Origin: Tetradesmus obliquus
Lineage: Eukaryota; Chlorophyta; Chlorophyceae; Sphaeropleales; Scenedesmaceae
Direction of reading: 5' to 3'
Assembly (NCBI GenBank): GCA_030272155.1
Contig: CP126206.1
Span: 2,170,001-2,234,000 of the forward strand
Length of the DNA: 64,000 bases
The translations under genes were made by a program, and so were the position numbers. Numbering within the stretch: position 1 is the stretch's first letter; every line of letters starts with the position of its first letter. Shown here piece by piece: positions 11,632 through 23,863 of the stretch. The notes under the pieces are model-generated. The model was not told the DNA's origin. It saw nothing but the letters and a program-made list of their open reading frames with translations, and searched no databases.

Positions 11632-13606
11632 ATGAAACGGCGAGCAGCACTAGCAGGAAGCAAAACAGCGGTAATATTTATTGTAATACTATTGGCGCGG
11701 TCAGCAGCGGGTGCACAAGATGGAGTGCAAAAGAGCAACAGACAGCAGGTGCAGCAAGCACAGCAGGGCCAGAACAGTGGAGACCGAAGTGAGTGAGCTT
11801 GGACATTCCGTATGAATACATGAATGTAGACATATGGGCCGTATTTGGCTATTGGTGCAGAGACGGGTGGCAGGAACACACTGGACGGCCATCACCATCA
11901 GCAGCAGCAGCAGGGCAGCTTACGTGTGCATCATCACCATCGCATGCATGCACATGCTCCTCTTTTGCAACAACAGAGTTCTGGACAGCCTTGCTACTGT
12001 CTATCCTACAGGCAATCGGTGCGCCTAGTCTGCATCCCTGCAGAAACAGTAGATTCCCACAGCTTCTCGCCTGCCCCAGCATCACCAGCTTGTTTCGCCC
12101 TCGCTGTCTGCCCTCGACTGCTGCTTTCTGCAAACTTTGCTGCTGCCCCACAGGTGACTTCCTGTTCATTCCAGTCCTTATTGCTCTAGCAGCAGCACAG
12201 CGGCAGTACAGGGCTCAGCTAGCACCCACCTACACACCCTCCCCAGCAACTACCACAACCACCACCACAACTGTCACAACTTCCACCCCAATACCAGCAT
12301 ATGTAGCCACACAGCAGCCAGACAGCAGCAGCAGCAGCAGTGGCAAGCCAGCCGATCCCGCAGGGACAGTGCTAGACCTGAGCACCGGCAGCACTACTGC
12401 ATCTGCAGATTCGCCTGCTGGATCGGGTGTGGCTGGAAGCTCAGCTGACCCTGCTGGCACAGTGCTAGACCTCACAACAAGTGACACAGCAGCACCAGCA
12501 GCAGCAGCAGCAGGCGCAACAACTACCACCATCAGCAGCAGCAGCAGCCAGCAGGCAGCAGGCATGCTCACTGTGTCTGGGAAGCCAGCAGATCCAGAAG
12601 GCACTGTGCTGGATCTCACAACAGGCATCAAAGCAGCACCGGCAGGCACTCCTGTTGCTACAGGAAGCACCCCCAGCACTGTGCAACCAGCTGTACCTAC
12701 AGCACCAACACCAGCACCAGCAGGACCTGCAAAGCCGCCAGCTTACACAGTCAGCCCAGGTGCACCCAGTGACCCGCCTGGTACAGTGCTGATTATGGTG
12801 CCAGGTACACAAGCAGCAGCAGGGCCGCCATCATCGACAGTATCTGCAGTAGCACCTGGCAGCAGCAGCAGCAGCAGCGGAGCCGGAGGCAACAGCATGA
12901 CAGTGATCGCAGTGACGACCACTGCCCCTGCAGGCAATGCGTCCACAGTTACTGGCAGCAGCAGTGACGACAATGACGATGACAATGACACCGATGGCGG
13001 CAATGACGGCAGTAGCATGACAGGTCAAAGTAACGGTCAAAGTGACACTGACAATGACGATGATGAGGAGCCAGTAGTGAGTGAGACACCAGCAGGCAGC
13101 CAGCAACCCTCCACAACACTGCCAACTGCAACACCCACCCCATCAGTGCCAGTAGGCGGCTTGCCGGCAGTGCCTGCAGCAGCTGCGGCTGCTGCTATTA
13201 CCCCAAAGACGTTCATTTTTGAGCAGAAGGGGGCGACACGTAAGATCCTCATCGGCTGCGCGCTGCCTTTTGAGGGCAACCAGAGGGTAAGTGTGGGACA
13301 TTTTGGATAGCAGCCAAATCAGCCGTCATAATAATAGCAATTTTGAGTTCCATGATCAACACGACAATAGAGTACACCTGTTTGGCTTCGCTGCTGCTGG
13401 TGCTTGCTGACAGGTGGTTTGCGTAGCAATGACCAAGCAGTGCCACGGTGCGCATGGATGTTGTGGAAACCATGGGACCCTGATGTAGCCGCAAGACTGC
13501 TGCCGCCGCTGCTGCCGCTGCTGCTGCTGCCAGGTGGTTGGTGAGGCAGTGTTTGAGGCGGCTCGCATGGCCATCATGGACAAGGCTGCCACACTGCTGT
13601 AACCTG

Positions 13607-13642
<36 letters not shown>

Positions 13643-13715
13643 TGATTGGCGAGGCAGTGTTTGAGGCGGCTCGTATGGCCATCATGGACAAGGCTGCCAC
13701 GCTGCTGTAAACCTC

Positions 13716-13750
<35 letters not shown>

Positions 13751-14674
13751 TACTGCTGCTGCTGCCAGGTGATTGGTGAGGCGGTGTCTGAGGCGGCCCG
13801 CATGGCCATCATGGACAAGGCTGCCACGCTGCTGTAAACCTCACTGCTGCTGCTACTGCTGCTGCTGCTGCTGCCAGGTGATTGGTGAGGCAGTGTTTGA
13901 GGCAGCTCGCATGGCCATTATGGACAAGGCTGCCACACTGCTGCCAGGCGTGACTGTCAACCTGACATGCATCAACAGCAAGTGTGTGGACATCCCAACA
14001 TACAACGCAGTGTATGATTTGGCAGAGGAGAAAGCAGGTGCGTGGTGGGTGATATCAACAGTAGCATTAGTTGTAGCAATTGATATGTAACAATAGTGTC
14101 AACAGCAAGTGTGTGGACATTCCAACATACAACGCAGTGTATGACTTGGCAGAGGAGAAACCAGGTGCGCTGGCTGTGCGATGGTGAAAGTAATGATCAA
14201 CTCAACAATCACGACAGTCCTGTTGACTTTTCCCTCTTCAAATGCTGTAAATGACCTTGCAGAGGAAGGCACAGGTGGGCCCCAACTGAGTAACTTTTCA
14301 GACCCAATCAGCAAGAGTGCTATTTAGATTGTACGTCTGTAGCTTTAGCCAGTCGCACAACACTCTGCCTTTTCAAATCGCAGTACCCCGGGGGTACTGC
14401 ATCACAACATAGCCCTGCCAAGCAACAAAAAAGCAACAAATCCATAGGTTTCCTTATTGTGCTGTTGACCACATTTTGGTGGCAGGACTAGTGGTCAACA
14501 TCTGCTGCAGCTGCTTGCAGCCTGGCATGTTGTAGCATCTGTTAACTTGCACCAGCTGCTACTGAAACTGCCGCTCCCGCTACTGCGGCTGCTGCCTGCA
14601 GTTGCGGTGGTGGGTGAGGTCTGTTGTAGAGCGCCCGTAAACTGCTGCCCGAACCTCAACCCTAAAACATCTGC

Positions 14675-14717
<43 letters not shown>

Positions 14718-14805
14718 GCTGCTGCTGCTGTTGTTGCATGTGCAGTTGCTGTGCTGGGTGAGGTGTGCTCTGGTGCGTCTGTGGCTCCTTTGACCCTAAA
14801 ACATG

Positions 14806-14839
<34 letters not shown>

Positions 14840-16298
14840 TGTAGTCGCTGTGCTGTGTGAGGTCTGCTCTGGCGCGTCTGTGGCTGCTTCAACCCTAAAA
14901 CATCTGCTGCTGCTGCTGCTGCTGTTCCACGTGCAGTTGCTCTACTGGGTGAGGTGTGCTCTGGTGCGTCTGTGGCTGCTGCTGGCGTGTCGAATGCCAA
15001 GAAGATTCCAATAATCAGCCCCTCCTCAACTAGCCCCTCACTGTCACAGCCAGACTTCTTCTTCCGAGTGGTGAGATGATGGGCCGGGGTTTGTGTGTTG
15101 ATGTGTTTGGTGAGCTCTGGGTGAACTTCTGCACCTTCTGTTTCTGTGTGTGCTGAGGTTTGCTGCAAATTGTTGTCTGTGTGGTGAGAGCTTTTTGCGC
15201 TTTCTTTCTTGTGTTTCTTGTGTGGTGAGCTCTGGGTGTCTAATGCAAAGCAGGTCCCCATCATCAGCCCCTCCTCAACAAGCCCATCCCTGTCACAGCC
15301 TGACTTCTTCTTCCGAGTGGTGAGATTTGATGTTGTTTGTCAACTGTTTGATGAGAGCTAGGTGTCTGTTTGCGCTGTTGTTTACAGTGGTGAGCTCTGG
15401 CGTGTCTAATGCCAAGAATGTTCCCATCATCAGCCCTTCCTCAACAAGCCCGTCGCTTTCACTGCCTGACTTCTTCTTCCGAGTGGTGAGGTCTGGGTGA
15501 AGTGTGTCTCTTGATGGCTGTTGTTGGATTGGCTACTGTCTTTTGTGCTCAGCTGTGTTTGAGGTTCTTCTTTTGTGATGGTTGCAAGGTCCCCATCATC
15601 AGCCCTTGCTCAACAAGCCCATCCCTGTCACAGCCTGACTTCTTCTTCCGAGTGGTGAGATGATGGGGCGGGGTTGTGTGTTATGGAATTTGGTGAGCTC
15701 TGGGTGAATTGCGGCACCTCCCTCCTCTATCTAGCAATCTAGCAAGAATGTTTGTGATGTGTTGTACATGTGGTGAGAGCTACCTGCAATGCACTGCTTG
15801 TGTGGCTCTTGGTGTCTAAAGCCAAGAAGATTCCAATCATCAGCCCCTCCTCAACCAGCCCCTCACTGTCACAGCCAGACTTCTTCTTCCGAGTGGTGAG
15901 TTCTGGGTGAAGTTTGTCTCATGATAACTGTTGATAGATTGGCTACTGCCTTTTGCGCTCAGCTGTGTTTGAGGTTCTTCTTTTGTGAAGGGTGCAAGGT
16001 CCCCATCATCAGCCCTTCCTCATACAGCCTCTCACTGTCACAACCAGACTTCTTCTTCCGAGCGGTGAGCTCCGTTTTGAGCTTTTCAGGAACTCCTTCC
16101 CTGTGATGAGCTACACCCACCAGTTTGTTCTCTATGGCTGCTGCTGCAGGTCCCACCGGACACCTTCCAGGGCTCAGCAACTGTAGACCTGCTGGTATGC
16201 AACATCTCAAACACCCACTACTTTGCTCACTTCGGATGTGCCATAGCCGACCTGCTGGTCAATGGCGGCCACAAAAACACCCGACAGTTTGCTCACTA

Positions 16299-16345
<47 letters not shown>

Positions 16346-16436
16346 CAGGTGCCCTCAGACACCTTCCAGGGATCAGCCATAGCTGACCTGCTGGTCAACA
16401 GCGGCCACAATAACACCCGACAGTTTGCTCACTATG

Positions 16437-16482
<46 letters not shown>

Positions 16483-19400
16483 AGGTGCCCTCAGACACCT
16501 TCCAGGGATCAGCCATAGCTGACCTGCTGGTCAACAGCGGCCACAAAAACATCGGACTGGTATACGAGGACACACCCTACGGCTACGGCCTAGGGTTCAG
16601 CTTCATTGCCTCCTTCACCTCACGTGAGCGACTGTGCTTGTCAAGTGTTCAGATTGCTCTTGAAACCCTAGCTACTAGACCATTGTACCTCCCTATCGAC
16701 TCTGACCTAGGGTTCAGCTTTGTTGCCTCCTTCACCTCACGTGAGTAGATTGGATTTTAACGATAGCTTATGACCCCTGCAAAACAAGGCCTGATGCTTC
16801 CTTCTATGCATCGTGTGGTATTTTCCTTGCCTGTGCCTCGTCAAACTGCCTTGCAGATGGCGACAATGCGGTTGTAGGGATGTTCATGAAGGGCCCAGGC
16901 AATGCTGCTAATGCAAGCTGGCTTGCCTTGCTCCTTGCAGCGCGTGGCTTATGTCTTGCTGTCCTGGCTTCTGTGCAGATGGCGGCAACGTGCCGGTGGT
17001 GGTCATTTCAAGAAGGGCCAAGGAAATTTGGCTGACGCCATACAGCAGCTCAGGCAGGCAAAGCCTGCTGCTTTTCCTCAATGCATTCTTGGATCTAACC
17101 CCCTTCATTGTGTCTCACAGCATTGTTATGCAGGTGGCTGCAATGTGCCGGTTGTAGTGATGTTCAAGAAGGGCCAAGGCAATGTGGCTGACGCCATACA
17201 GCAGCTGCAGGCCGGCCAGGCCCCATGCTTTCTTGTATGCATCGTGTGATGCAACCTGCTGGGTGTGTCTGGCCTGACTGCTGTGCAGATGGCGGCAATG
17301 TGCCAGTGGTGGTCATGTTCAAGAAGGGTCAAGGCAACGTGGCTGACGCCATACGGCAGCTGCAGGCCGGCAAGGCCAGCAGCACCTACCCGCTGGATGC
17401 TGCATTTGTTGCTACAGGCAACGTCAGCTTTGTGGCTGGTGGGTAGGGTGTGGAGTTGATCTTGCACATTGCTTTGGCTCCGCACCATGTATTTGTTGGA
17501 TGCTGCCTATATTGCGACAGGCAACGCCAGCTTTGTGGCAGGTGAGGAGCTGGTGATTTGATATGCTGTTTGACCTGGCCCTGCGTCGGTGCCGGCTGTG
17601 TGTGACAGTAGGATGATGGCAGTCAGCGGTGACGACGCATGCCGTTCAGCTGTATGGTGGTGTCGCTGCAAATTGCATGGGCGGTTTGACAGCGCCCAGA
17701 TGGTACCTCAGGATGTCCCAATCATTGCTACGCTGCATTGGAAGGCTGGCTGTGACTCCTGCTTGTGGTGCTGCCTGCTGCTGTGCAGACTTCCTGGTTG
17801 CTGCCAAGGCAGCTACCCTGGGTATGCAGCTGTATGGACGCGACTCCTCGGCAACACCAACATTGGGGGCAATCAGCACGCCAAAATACACTAGCTCACG
17901 TAACTGCTGCTGATGCTTCCGCTGCTGTGCAGATTTCCTGGTTGCTGCCAAGGCAGCAAACCTGGGCATGCAGCTGTATGGAGGGGACTCACCATTGGGT
18001 CAAACCGTACCCCATGGTTTGACTGGAACACTCACAAATGCTTACCATGCGTTTGCTGCTCCTGCAGACTTCCTGGTTGCCGCCAAGGCAGCTAACCTGG
18101 GCATGCAGCTGTATGGAGGGGACTCCTCGGCCAACCCTGAACTGGTTGAGAAGATTGGAGCCCGGCCGTCAGCCCTCAGCAACTTCACAGTGGTGGCACC
18201 GTGAGTTCCGTCTGTTTACTCTAGATTTGAGTTGTAGCCCAGTATGCATGCGCTGTGTTTACGCTCTGTCTGCATTTTTTGGACCTCTAAGCTGTTGCAG
18301 AACGCCTGTAGTAAGTGAAAATAGCCTCGCAGCTGTACGGCGGTGACTCCCCGGCCGTCCTGGAGCTTGTTGAGAAGATCGGAGCCCGGCCCTTTGCCCT
18401 CAGCAACTTCACAGTGGTGGCATTGTGAGTTTCACTGTGAACTTCAAAACAAACGGCCCACATTGACTGCTTTGCTTCAACACACTGATACGGTGGTGTC
18501 AGCTTGAGCTGCCTCCCTCCCATTGCTCGCTCATGGATGGTGCCACACATGGTTTGAAGAGTCTGACTTACGCAAGACCATGGCCTGTTGCCGCCATACA
18601 AAGCCTGCAAGCTCGTTTTTTGGCAATGGCCCTTTCATGCAGCCCTAATCCAACTCCTTGGCCTTCATGCACACTGCTTTAGGTTCTTGGCTTTTGTGCA
18701 GCACTGCTTCATGCAAGCTCTCACAAATTTGCCGTGGCGGCAACTCCTCTCTCACCGAACACGTGTGTGTTGCCTTCACATGCAGGTTCCCCGGCAGTGC
18801 TGCCTTCCTGCAGCGCTTTGCCAACTTTGTCAAGCAGAGCGCTGCTGACCCAGTCTCCGGAACCCAACCCACATCCGCCCTCTTTCAATCTACCTTGTTG
18901 CTGCAGGTTCCCCGGCAGTGCTGCCTTCCAACAGCGCTTTGCCGACTTCTTCAAGCAGGGCAGTGCCGACCTGTCTCCGGAACCTAACTCACCTCTGCTT
19001 GAAACCTTTGCCGTCTTCCTATGCCTGCCGCAGGTTCCCCAGCAGTGCTGCCTGTTTTTTCATGCCTTGCCGACTTGATCAAGCAGGGCAGCGCCGACCC
19101 AGTCTCTGGAACCTAACCCAGATCTGCCCTCTTCCACCCCCCCCCCCCTTGTTGCTGCAGGTTCCCCGGCAGTGCTGCCTTCCAACAGCGCTTTGCCGAC
19201 TTGATCAAGCAGGGCAGCGCCGACCCGCTCGCTGCGCAGAGCGTATATGCTGCACGTGGCTACGATGCAATGACGGCGCTGCTGCAGGCGTATGCTGCTG
19301 CTCAGGGACCTAAGGATGGCCCAGCGATTGTTGCTGCGCTGCAGAGGCAGAACTTCACAGGTGAGTGTGATGTTGGGTTCAGCTTTGCACTGGCATGTAA

Positions 19401-20458
19401 ATGTACGCATGTGAAACATTCTGGCAGTGCATACCATTGTTGTTTAGGAGTGTTGGGGACACAATGCGACAGGCATATCGGTTGTGAGTCCCGCCCAGGC
19501 GTTGGACAGTCCATTCAGGTGAGCGGCTATGATGCAATGGCAGCTCTGATGCAGGCGTATGCTGCTGCACAGGCCCCCAAGGATGGCCCAGCCATTGTGG
19601 CTGCGCTGCAGAGGCAGAACTTCACAGGTGCGTGTGTTGTAGGGTTTTATGTAGAGTTTGTGTCGCCAGGCGCTTGCAGGCGTTTTAGAGCCAGCGAATG
19701 AGCGATTCACAGCACTTTACAGCACACCTTCCCTGACTGCTCTCATGAAATATACCGACAGCAGCTGCACCTTGTGGCTGCTGCTGCATGTATCATCTTC
19801 GGCAGGTGTGAGCGGCGCCTCTAATGAAACAGAGACCTGGCGGCGACTGACAACAGCTGTGCCTGCTGAATACCATGCCTGTCCTTGCCCTTCTCTAATT
19901 TACTCGCGGAAGAGCATAGGCTCAAGCAGGCTCGCCTGCTTCTGATGCGCAGGACTAGTAAATAGTAACTTGTGCCTGCTGACTGCTGCTTCAGCACTCA
20001 CAACACAGCTGTGCCTTGTGGCTGCTGACTTGCATTTTGCAGGCGTGGGTGGGGCTGTGGCCGTCGACAAGACCGAAGACCTGGTGGTGACTGCTATTAC
20101 TAAAGCAGTCAGTTGAAGCATGTGCTGAACAACAGTCTAATTTGTGGCTGTTGCTGTTTTGCGCTGCAGGTGTGAGTGGCGCTGTGGCCTTTGACAAGAA
20201 TGGAGACCTGGTAGCGACTGACAAGACGTATGTATCTGTCTTATGTGCTAACAACAGCTGTGCCATCTCGCTGCTGCGTCTACATCGCGTGCTGCAGGTG
20301 TGAGTGGGGCTGTGGCCTTTGACAAGAATGGAGACCTGGTGGCAACTGACAAGACGTACGTGTTTGGCCAGCATACGGCAAAGGGTGGCATCAGCGTTGA
20401 AGGCTTTGTGGACATCGCCAATGATGGAGTCAAAGTGGCGGCTGCTGCAGGCCGATAG
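11632..20458 (+). CDS. Secreted LivJ-type periplasmic-binding-fold protein with repetitive N-terminal stalk
   Basis: Nine exons: 11632-11788, 12154-13286, 13878-14037, 14937-15070, 16485-16623, 17289-17438, 18068-18200, 19161-19360, 20298-20458. All phases match, giving 788 residues. ATG 11632 is chosen because MKRRAALAGSKTAVIFIVIL and the following LARSAAGA form a signal peptide or anchor; DFLFIPVLIALAAA follows. Residues ~110-270 carry four P-x-DPxGTVLDL modules in a Thr/Ser/Ala-rich stalk, and ~320-345 are Asp-rich. Residues ~410-788 match the branched-chain amino-acid receptor/ANF-receptor fold (Peripla_BP_6): VCSGAS, KIPIISPSSTSPSLS, DFFFRVVPSD, YEDTPYGYG, GYDAMTALLQAY, and a C-terminal GVSGAVAFDKNGD. 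The ligand is unknown. No C-terminal membrane helix or kinase is present, so extracellular solute binding or sensing is inferred. About thirty exon-edge copies fill its introns. Confidence 0.88.
12335..12800 (+). repeat. Four DPxGTVLDL modules in the stalk
   Basis: The second exon encodes ADPAGTVLDLSTG, ADPAGTVLDLTTS, ADPEGTVLDLTTG and SDPPGTVLIMVPG, spaced 30-60 residues apart by Ala/Thr/Ser-rich sequence. The fourth is the most diverged. These are coding repeats in the extracellular stalk before the binding domain. Confidence 0.85.
13534..14275 (+). repeat. Exon-edge copies around exon 13878-14037
   Basis: Three acceptor-edge copies (13534-13599, 13642-13707, 13769-13834) repeat the CTG tract, the CCAG acceptor and VIGEAVFEAARMAIMDKAAT, then stop at CTGCTG followed by TAA. 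Two donor-edge copies follow the live exon (about 14100-14166 and 14240-14275), repeating NSKCVDIPTYNAVYDLAEE and GTGCG or GTGGG donors. CTGCTGCCAGG occurs both at the acceptor and inside the exon exactly where the upstream copies break off. Confidence 0.9.
14595..16072 (+). repeat. Exon-edge copies around exon 14937-15070
   Basis: Three acceptor-edge copies (near 14596, 14744 and 14840) carry VAVLGEVCSGAS-like sequence after a CTG-rich tract. Five donor-edge copies follow the live exon (near 15240, 15405, 15590, 15815 and 15990), each encoding a version of KIPIISPSS, SLSQPDFFFRV and ending in GTGAG. This is the most heavily copied exon of the binding-protein gene. Confidence 0.9.
16149..17545 (+). 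repeat. Exon-edge copies around exons 16485-16623 and 17289-17438
   Basis: Acceptor-edge copies of the first exon start at about 16149 and 16349 (PSDTFQGSAIADLLVN). A donor-edge copy lies at about 16707-16745 (LGFSFVASFTS). Acceptor-edge copies of the second exon lie near 16857, 16979 and 17141 (GGNVPVVVMFKKGQGN and decayed versions). A donor-edge copy lies near 17490-17542 (LDAAYIATGNASFVAG). Confidence 0.88.
17791..20297 (+). repeat. Exon-edge copies around the last three exons
   Basis: Exon 18068-18200 has acceptor-edge copies near 17791 and 17933 (DFLVAAKAA, GMQLYG) and a donor-edge copy near 18325-18426 (ELVEKIGARP, LSNFTVV). Exon 19161-19360 has acceptor-edge copies near 18786, 18907 and 19034 (FPGSAAF) and a donor-edge copy at 19520-19627 (GYDAMAALMQAYAAAQ). 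Exon 20298-20458 has acceptor-edge copies near 19806, 20041 and 20169 (GVSGAVAFDKNGDLV and decayed versions). Confidence 0.88.
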
Positions 20459-20649
20459 CAGGTTTCCTTGTATAAAGACATGTCTTTATTGGATTGTACA
20501 ATCCTACAGTGATAGCGGACTCAGAGGTCGTCTTGTTTTGCACTTTGATGTACAGCTGTACAGAGTAATGAGGGGGTGCTTGTTTGAGTTGTATTGTCAA
20601 AGTGTGGCCGGGACCTGGCAATGCTAGTTGATTCAGCTGGAAAAGTTCA

Positions 20650-20654
20650 TGTAA
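20650..20654 (+). terminator. TGTAA polyadenylation signal of the binding-protein gene
   Basis: TGTAA is the canonical green-algal poly(A) signal. This copy lies about 190 nt after the TAG at 20456-20458, a usual 3' UTR length for chlorophytes. The cleavage site cannot be read from sequence. Confidence 0.55.
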
Positions 20655-20658
20655 ACAC

Positions 20659-21939
20659 CGGGGCTTCAGGGTGGTTTATGAGCTTGATTTAACGTGCTGC
20701 TGTGTAAGCTTCTCGTTCGTTCTGACTACTGTACGGTTGAGCCCAAAATCGTTGAACTGTGGTGGTGCTGCTGTTTCATCGATGCATAGATGTAGCGTCA
20801 TACATCACTTGCAGCCTGTTAGCTTGTGCCACGGCTTGAAGCTTTGTTTCAACTGAGCAGACATGTGATACCATCAGCTGCATTGATCTACAGTTTTATG
20901 CTACTGCCATCTCGCAGCTCAGCTGAGAATGTTCACAGTGACTCAGCATTTTACAGGCATATGTGAGCACCATACAGTGCACACGTGCAACCTGCTCCAA
21001 ACAGCTGGGCACATGAGGTTTTGCAGCCTTCTGGCATTCAACAGTACACGACTATATCGTCTGCACGCACTTGGCAGCGTTGCAACCTACTTTCTTGACT
21101 CCTCTTCATGCCTGCCAACTCGCGGCATCTCATAACCTGCAGCTGTAACCGTTATGCTGACTCGACATAACACTGTTATAGCAGCTGAACCCAGAAGCAC
21201 AGTGCCTCGGGCTGATTCTTTGATACAGCAGGCGTACACACAGAAGCTCTGTCATCATTCCATCCTGAGCTTACAGCTCACAGCATGCATATGCTGCGGC
21301 TGTATGCTGCGGCAGCATATGCTGCGGCTGTAGCGAAGCTCACACTGAAGTCTGTTCAGCCAGCGCTGTACATGTGTGTAGCCTAGCCCTTCATCCCCTC
21401 CAACAAGAGACTGAGGCACAAGCCATCACAAGCGAACACTATCGCATAATTACTGTTATAGCAAGCGGCAACTGATGGCAACGCAAAGCGCGCCAGCATT
21501 AACACTCATGCAACATGCACAGAGCCACACCAACCAGGGACGTGCAGATGCAGCACAGCGGTGGTAACAATCCGCACGCACACATGCCAGTCACTAAGTA
21601 CCAAACAAAAGAAATGCAAACAAACACCCAACCGTGAGCAGGACACAGCAACAGCAGAGTGCTGCAAATCATAGACCACATGTTGACCACAGCTTCAGAA
21701 ATTAGACATACACGAATCGATAAGAGATCTTTCAGAAACGATGTTTCACAACGTTTAACAATCTTCAGATGATGCCAGTGCCTGAAAGGCGGGGCCTTCA
21801 GGGCGTCTTGTTGGAGCCTGAAAGGCATGTTGCTGCCCTGCCAGCTGCCACACACAGCGCTGCTCCTTGCTGCAGTTTCCGTGCGTGCTGTGGCCATGCT
21901 GTGGCCATGCTGTGGCCATGGCGTCTTCAGATCTGATCT
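20659..21939. other. Convergent intergenic region
   Basis: It lies between the 3' ends of the binding-protein gene and the copper monooxygenase gene. I see no gene. Around 21290-21335 a short repeat of CATATGCTGCGGCTGT includes a hairpin (TATGCTGC, one base, GCAGCATA). Another small direct repeat, GTGGCCATGCT, sits at about 21890-21920. Confidence 0.5.
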
Positions 21940-23825
21940 CTAGAGCGGCTTGTCGGAGCTGCAGCCCTGCGAGAGGTTGTAGGGCTTGGTTATCCTCATG
22001 ACAGGATCTTGCAAGATGCCACGCCCTGATGTGACCGTATCTTTCACGATGTTGAACACCTGCAGCCGCCGAGCATGGAAACCCACAGCAAGATGAGCAG
22101 CAGCAGCAGCAGCAGCAGTCGCAGCAGCAGCACCAGCACAGGTTGCTAGGCCAAACATCCGTCTCTCGTTGGCGTGGAGGTTGATCTGCTTACACAGGTT
22201 GCGTGCAGGAGTGTTGCACTACTGCATACACATTACATTACATAATACGTAATGTAATACGTAATGTAATGTAATGTAATGATCTGCTTACACAGGTTGC
22301 GTGCAGGAGTGTTGCACTACTGCACTAGTGCTTGCCAAAGTGTCTGCGTGCTGCGGGGCTGCGGTGTGCTTGCTTACACATGTGTCATAGCTTGCATATC
22401 ATATTGAATCGGGGTGTTTGGGTGCGCAGGCACACGGCCAGCTGCGTTGGCGCGTTGACCACCTGCTCACACTTGCTAACTCGAGTGAGAGTGAGTTGAT
22501 GCCCCATGTAGGCTTTGCACAGCACAGATTGCTACCTGAGTGACGTTGCTGAGTGAGTGAGTGAGCTACGCATGGTGTGTTCACACTTAACCCACAGAAA
22601 AGTGACGTTGCTGAACATGTAGGGTTTGCACAGCACATATCGCTTACCTGTGTGAAGTTGCTGCACATGTAGGGTTTGCACAGCACACATTGCTGACCTG
22701 TGTGAAGTAGCGGGTCATTTACGGTTTGCACGGTACAGACGGCTTACCTGCGTGAAGTGCACGGTTCGTACAGTGCACAAGGTTCGTACAGTACGAACTG
22801 CTTACCTGCGTGAAGTTGCCGGCTATGTAGGGTTCGTACAGTGCGGTGGCTTCCTGGCTAGAGGCGCTACACACCGTCAACGGCAGCAGCGGGGTGAAGC
22901 CATGGGCGCAGAATGCCACCTCCTGGGCCGGGTAGTACATGATGAACCACATGCACCTGCGAGTGCAGCGGCACAGTGACTGTTAGGGGAATTGTAATAC
23001 TACTTGTTGCACTATACAGCCAAAGCACATGTTAATCGCGGCTGATATGCATACAGCTATGCATAGGGCTTTGCTCGGCCTCAGGCAGAGTCTGCACCTG
23101 CTGCCTGCCACTGGCATGCCTTCAAGTGCGCTGCCTATGCACAGCACGACCCACTCACATCTCATCTTGGGCAGTCCAGCCCCACCTGCAACCGGGCAGC
23201 ACAACCCAAGCAACCCCAGGCAGTGGCAGTGCAGCCAGCACAATGTTTGCAGCAACTGCTCAGGAACTTGCAGGTAGATACCTAATGGTATGCGAGAGGT
23301 GGCTTGCCAGGCAGTGATGTGCATGCTCCAGCGACTGTGGAGTGATGACAAAGCGCTGATTAGCAGCCGCCTTGAACATTCCTGCGCACCTGTTGAGTAG
23401 TTGTTCGCATGCATTCAGATGCACACCCTCCGGCGACATGTGCAGCCGTGATATGCACCAAGCTCTGATGCTCGTTACATCTACATTGCACCTGCTGCTA
23501 ATTGTAATCACAAGCAGTCAGCAACCGTTGCGCCTTCCATGCACAGCTGGCTGCGCATCATTGCTTGATGCACACAACTTACTGTGTGACATTCTTGCGT
23601 CCCATGCTGTTGTATGTGCATGTCAGTGAAAGCTGGTCTCCTGGCATTAGCACCCGTTGCACGGGGTCAGAGGGGAGCCATTGCGCATAGGCTTGGTCAA
23701 AACGCTTTAGATTTGTCAGGGGCTTCAACTCCACTCCATTGCGCACCCAGTTGGTGCGGAAAGACTTGCCTAGCGCATGTGCATGGAACGCCTGATTGAT
23801 GATCGTGAGGTTCTGTTTGAACCTG

Positions 23826-23863
<38 letters not shown>

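Noticed and set aside
17580-17790. Possible extra exon of the binding-protein gene
   Set aside because: It does not fit the phase of exons 17289-17438 and 18068-18200, which join directly, and it reads only as decayed copy sequence.
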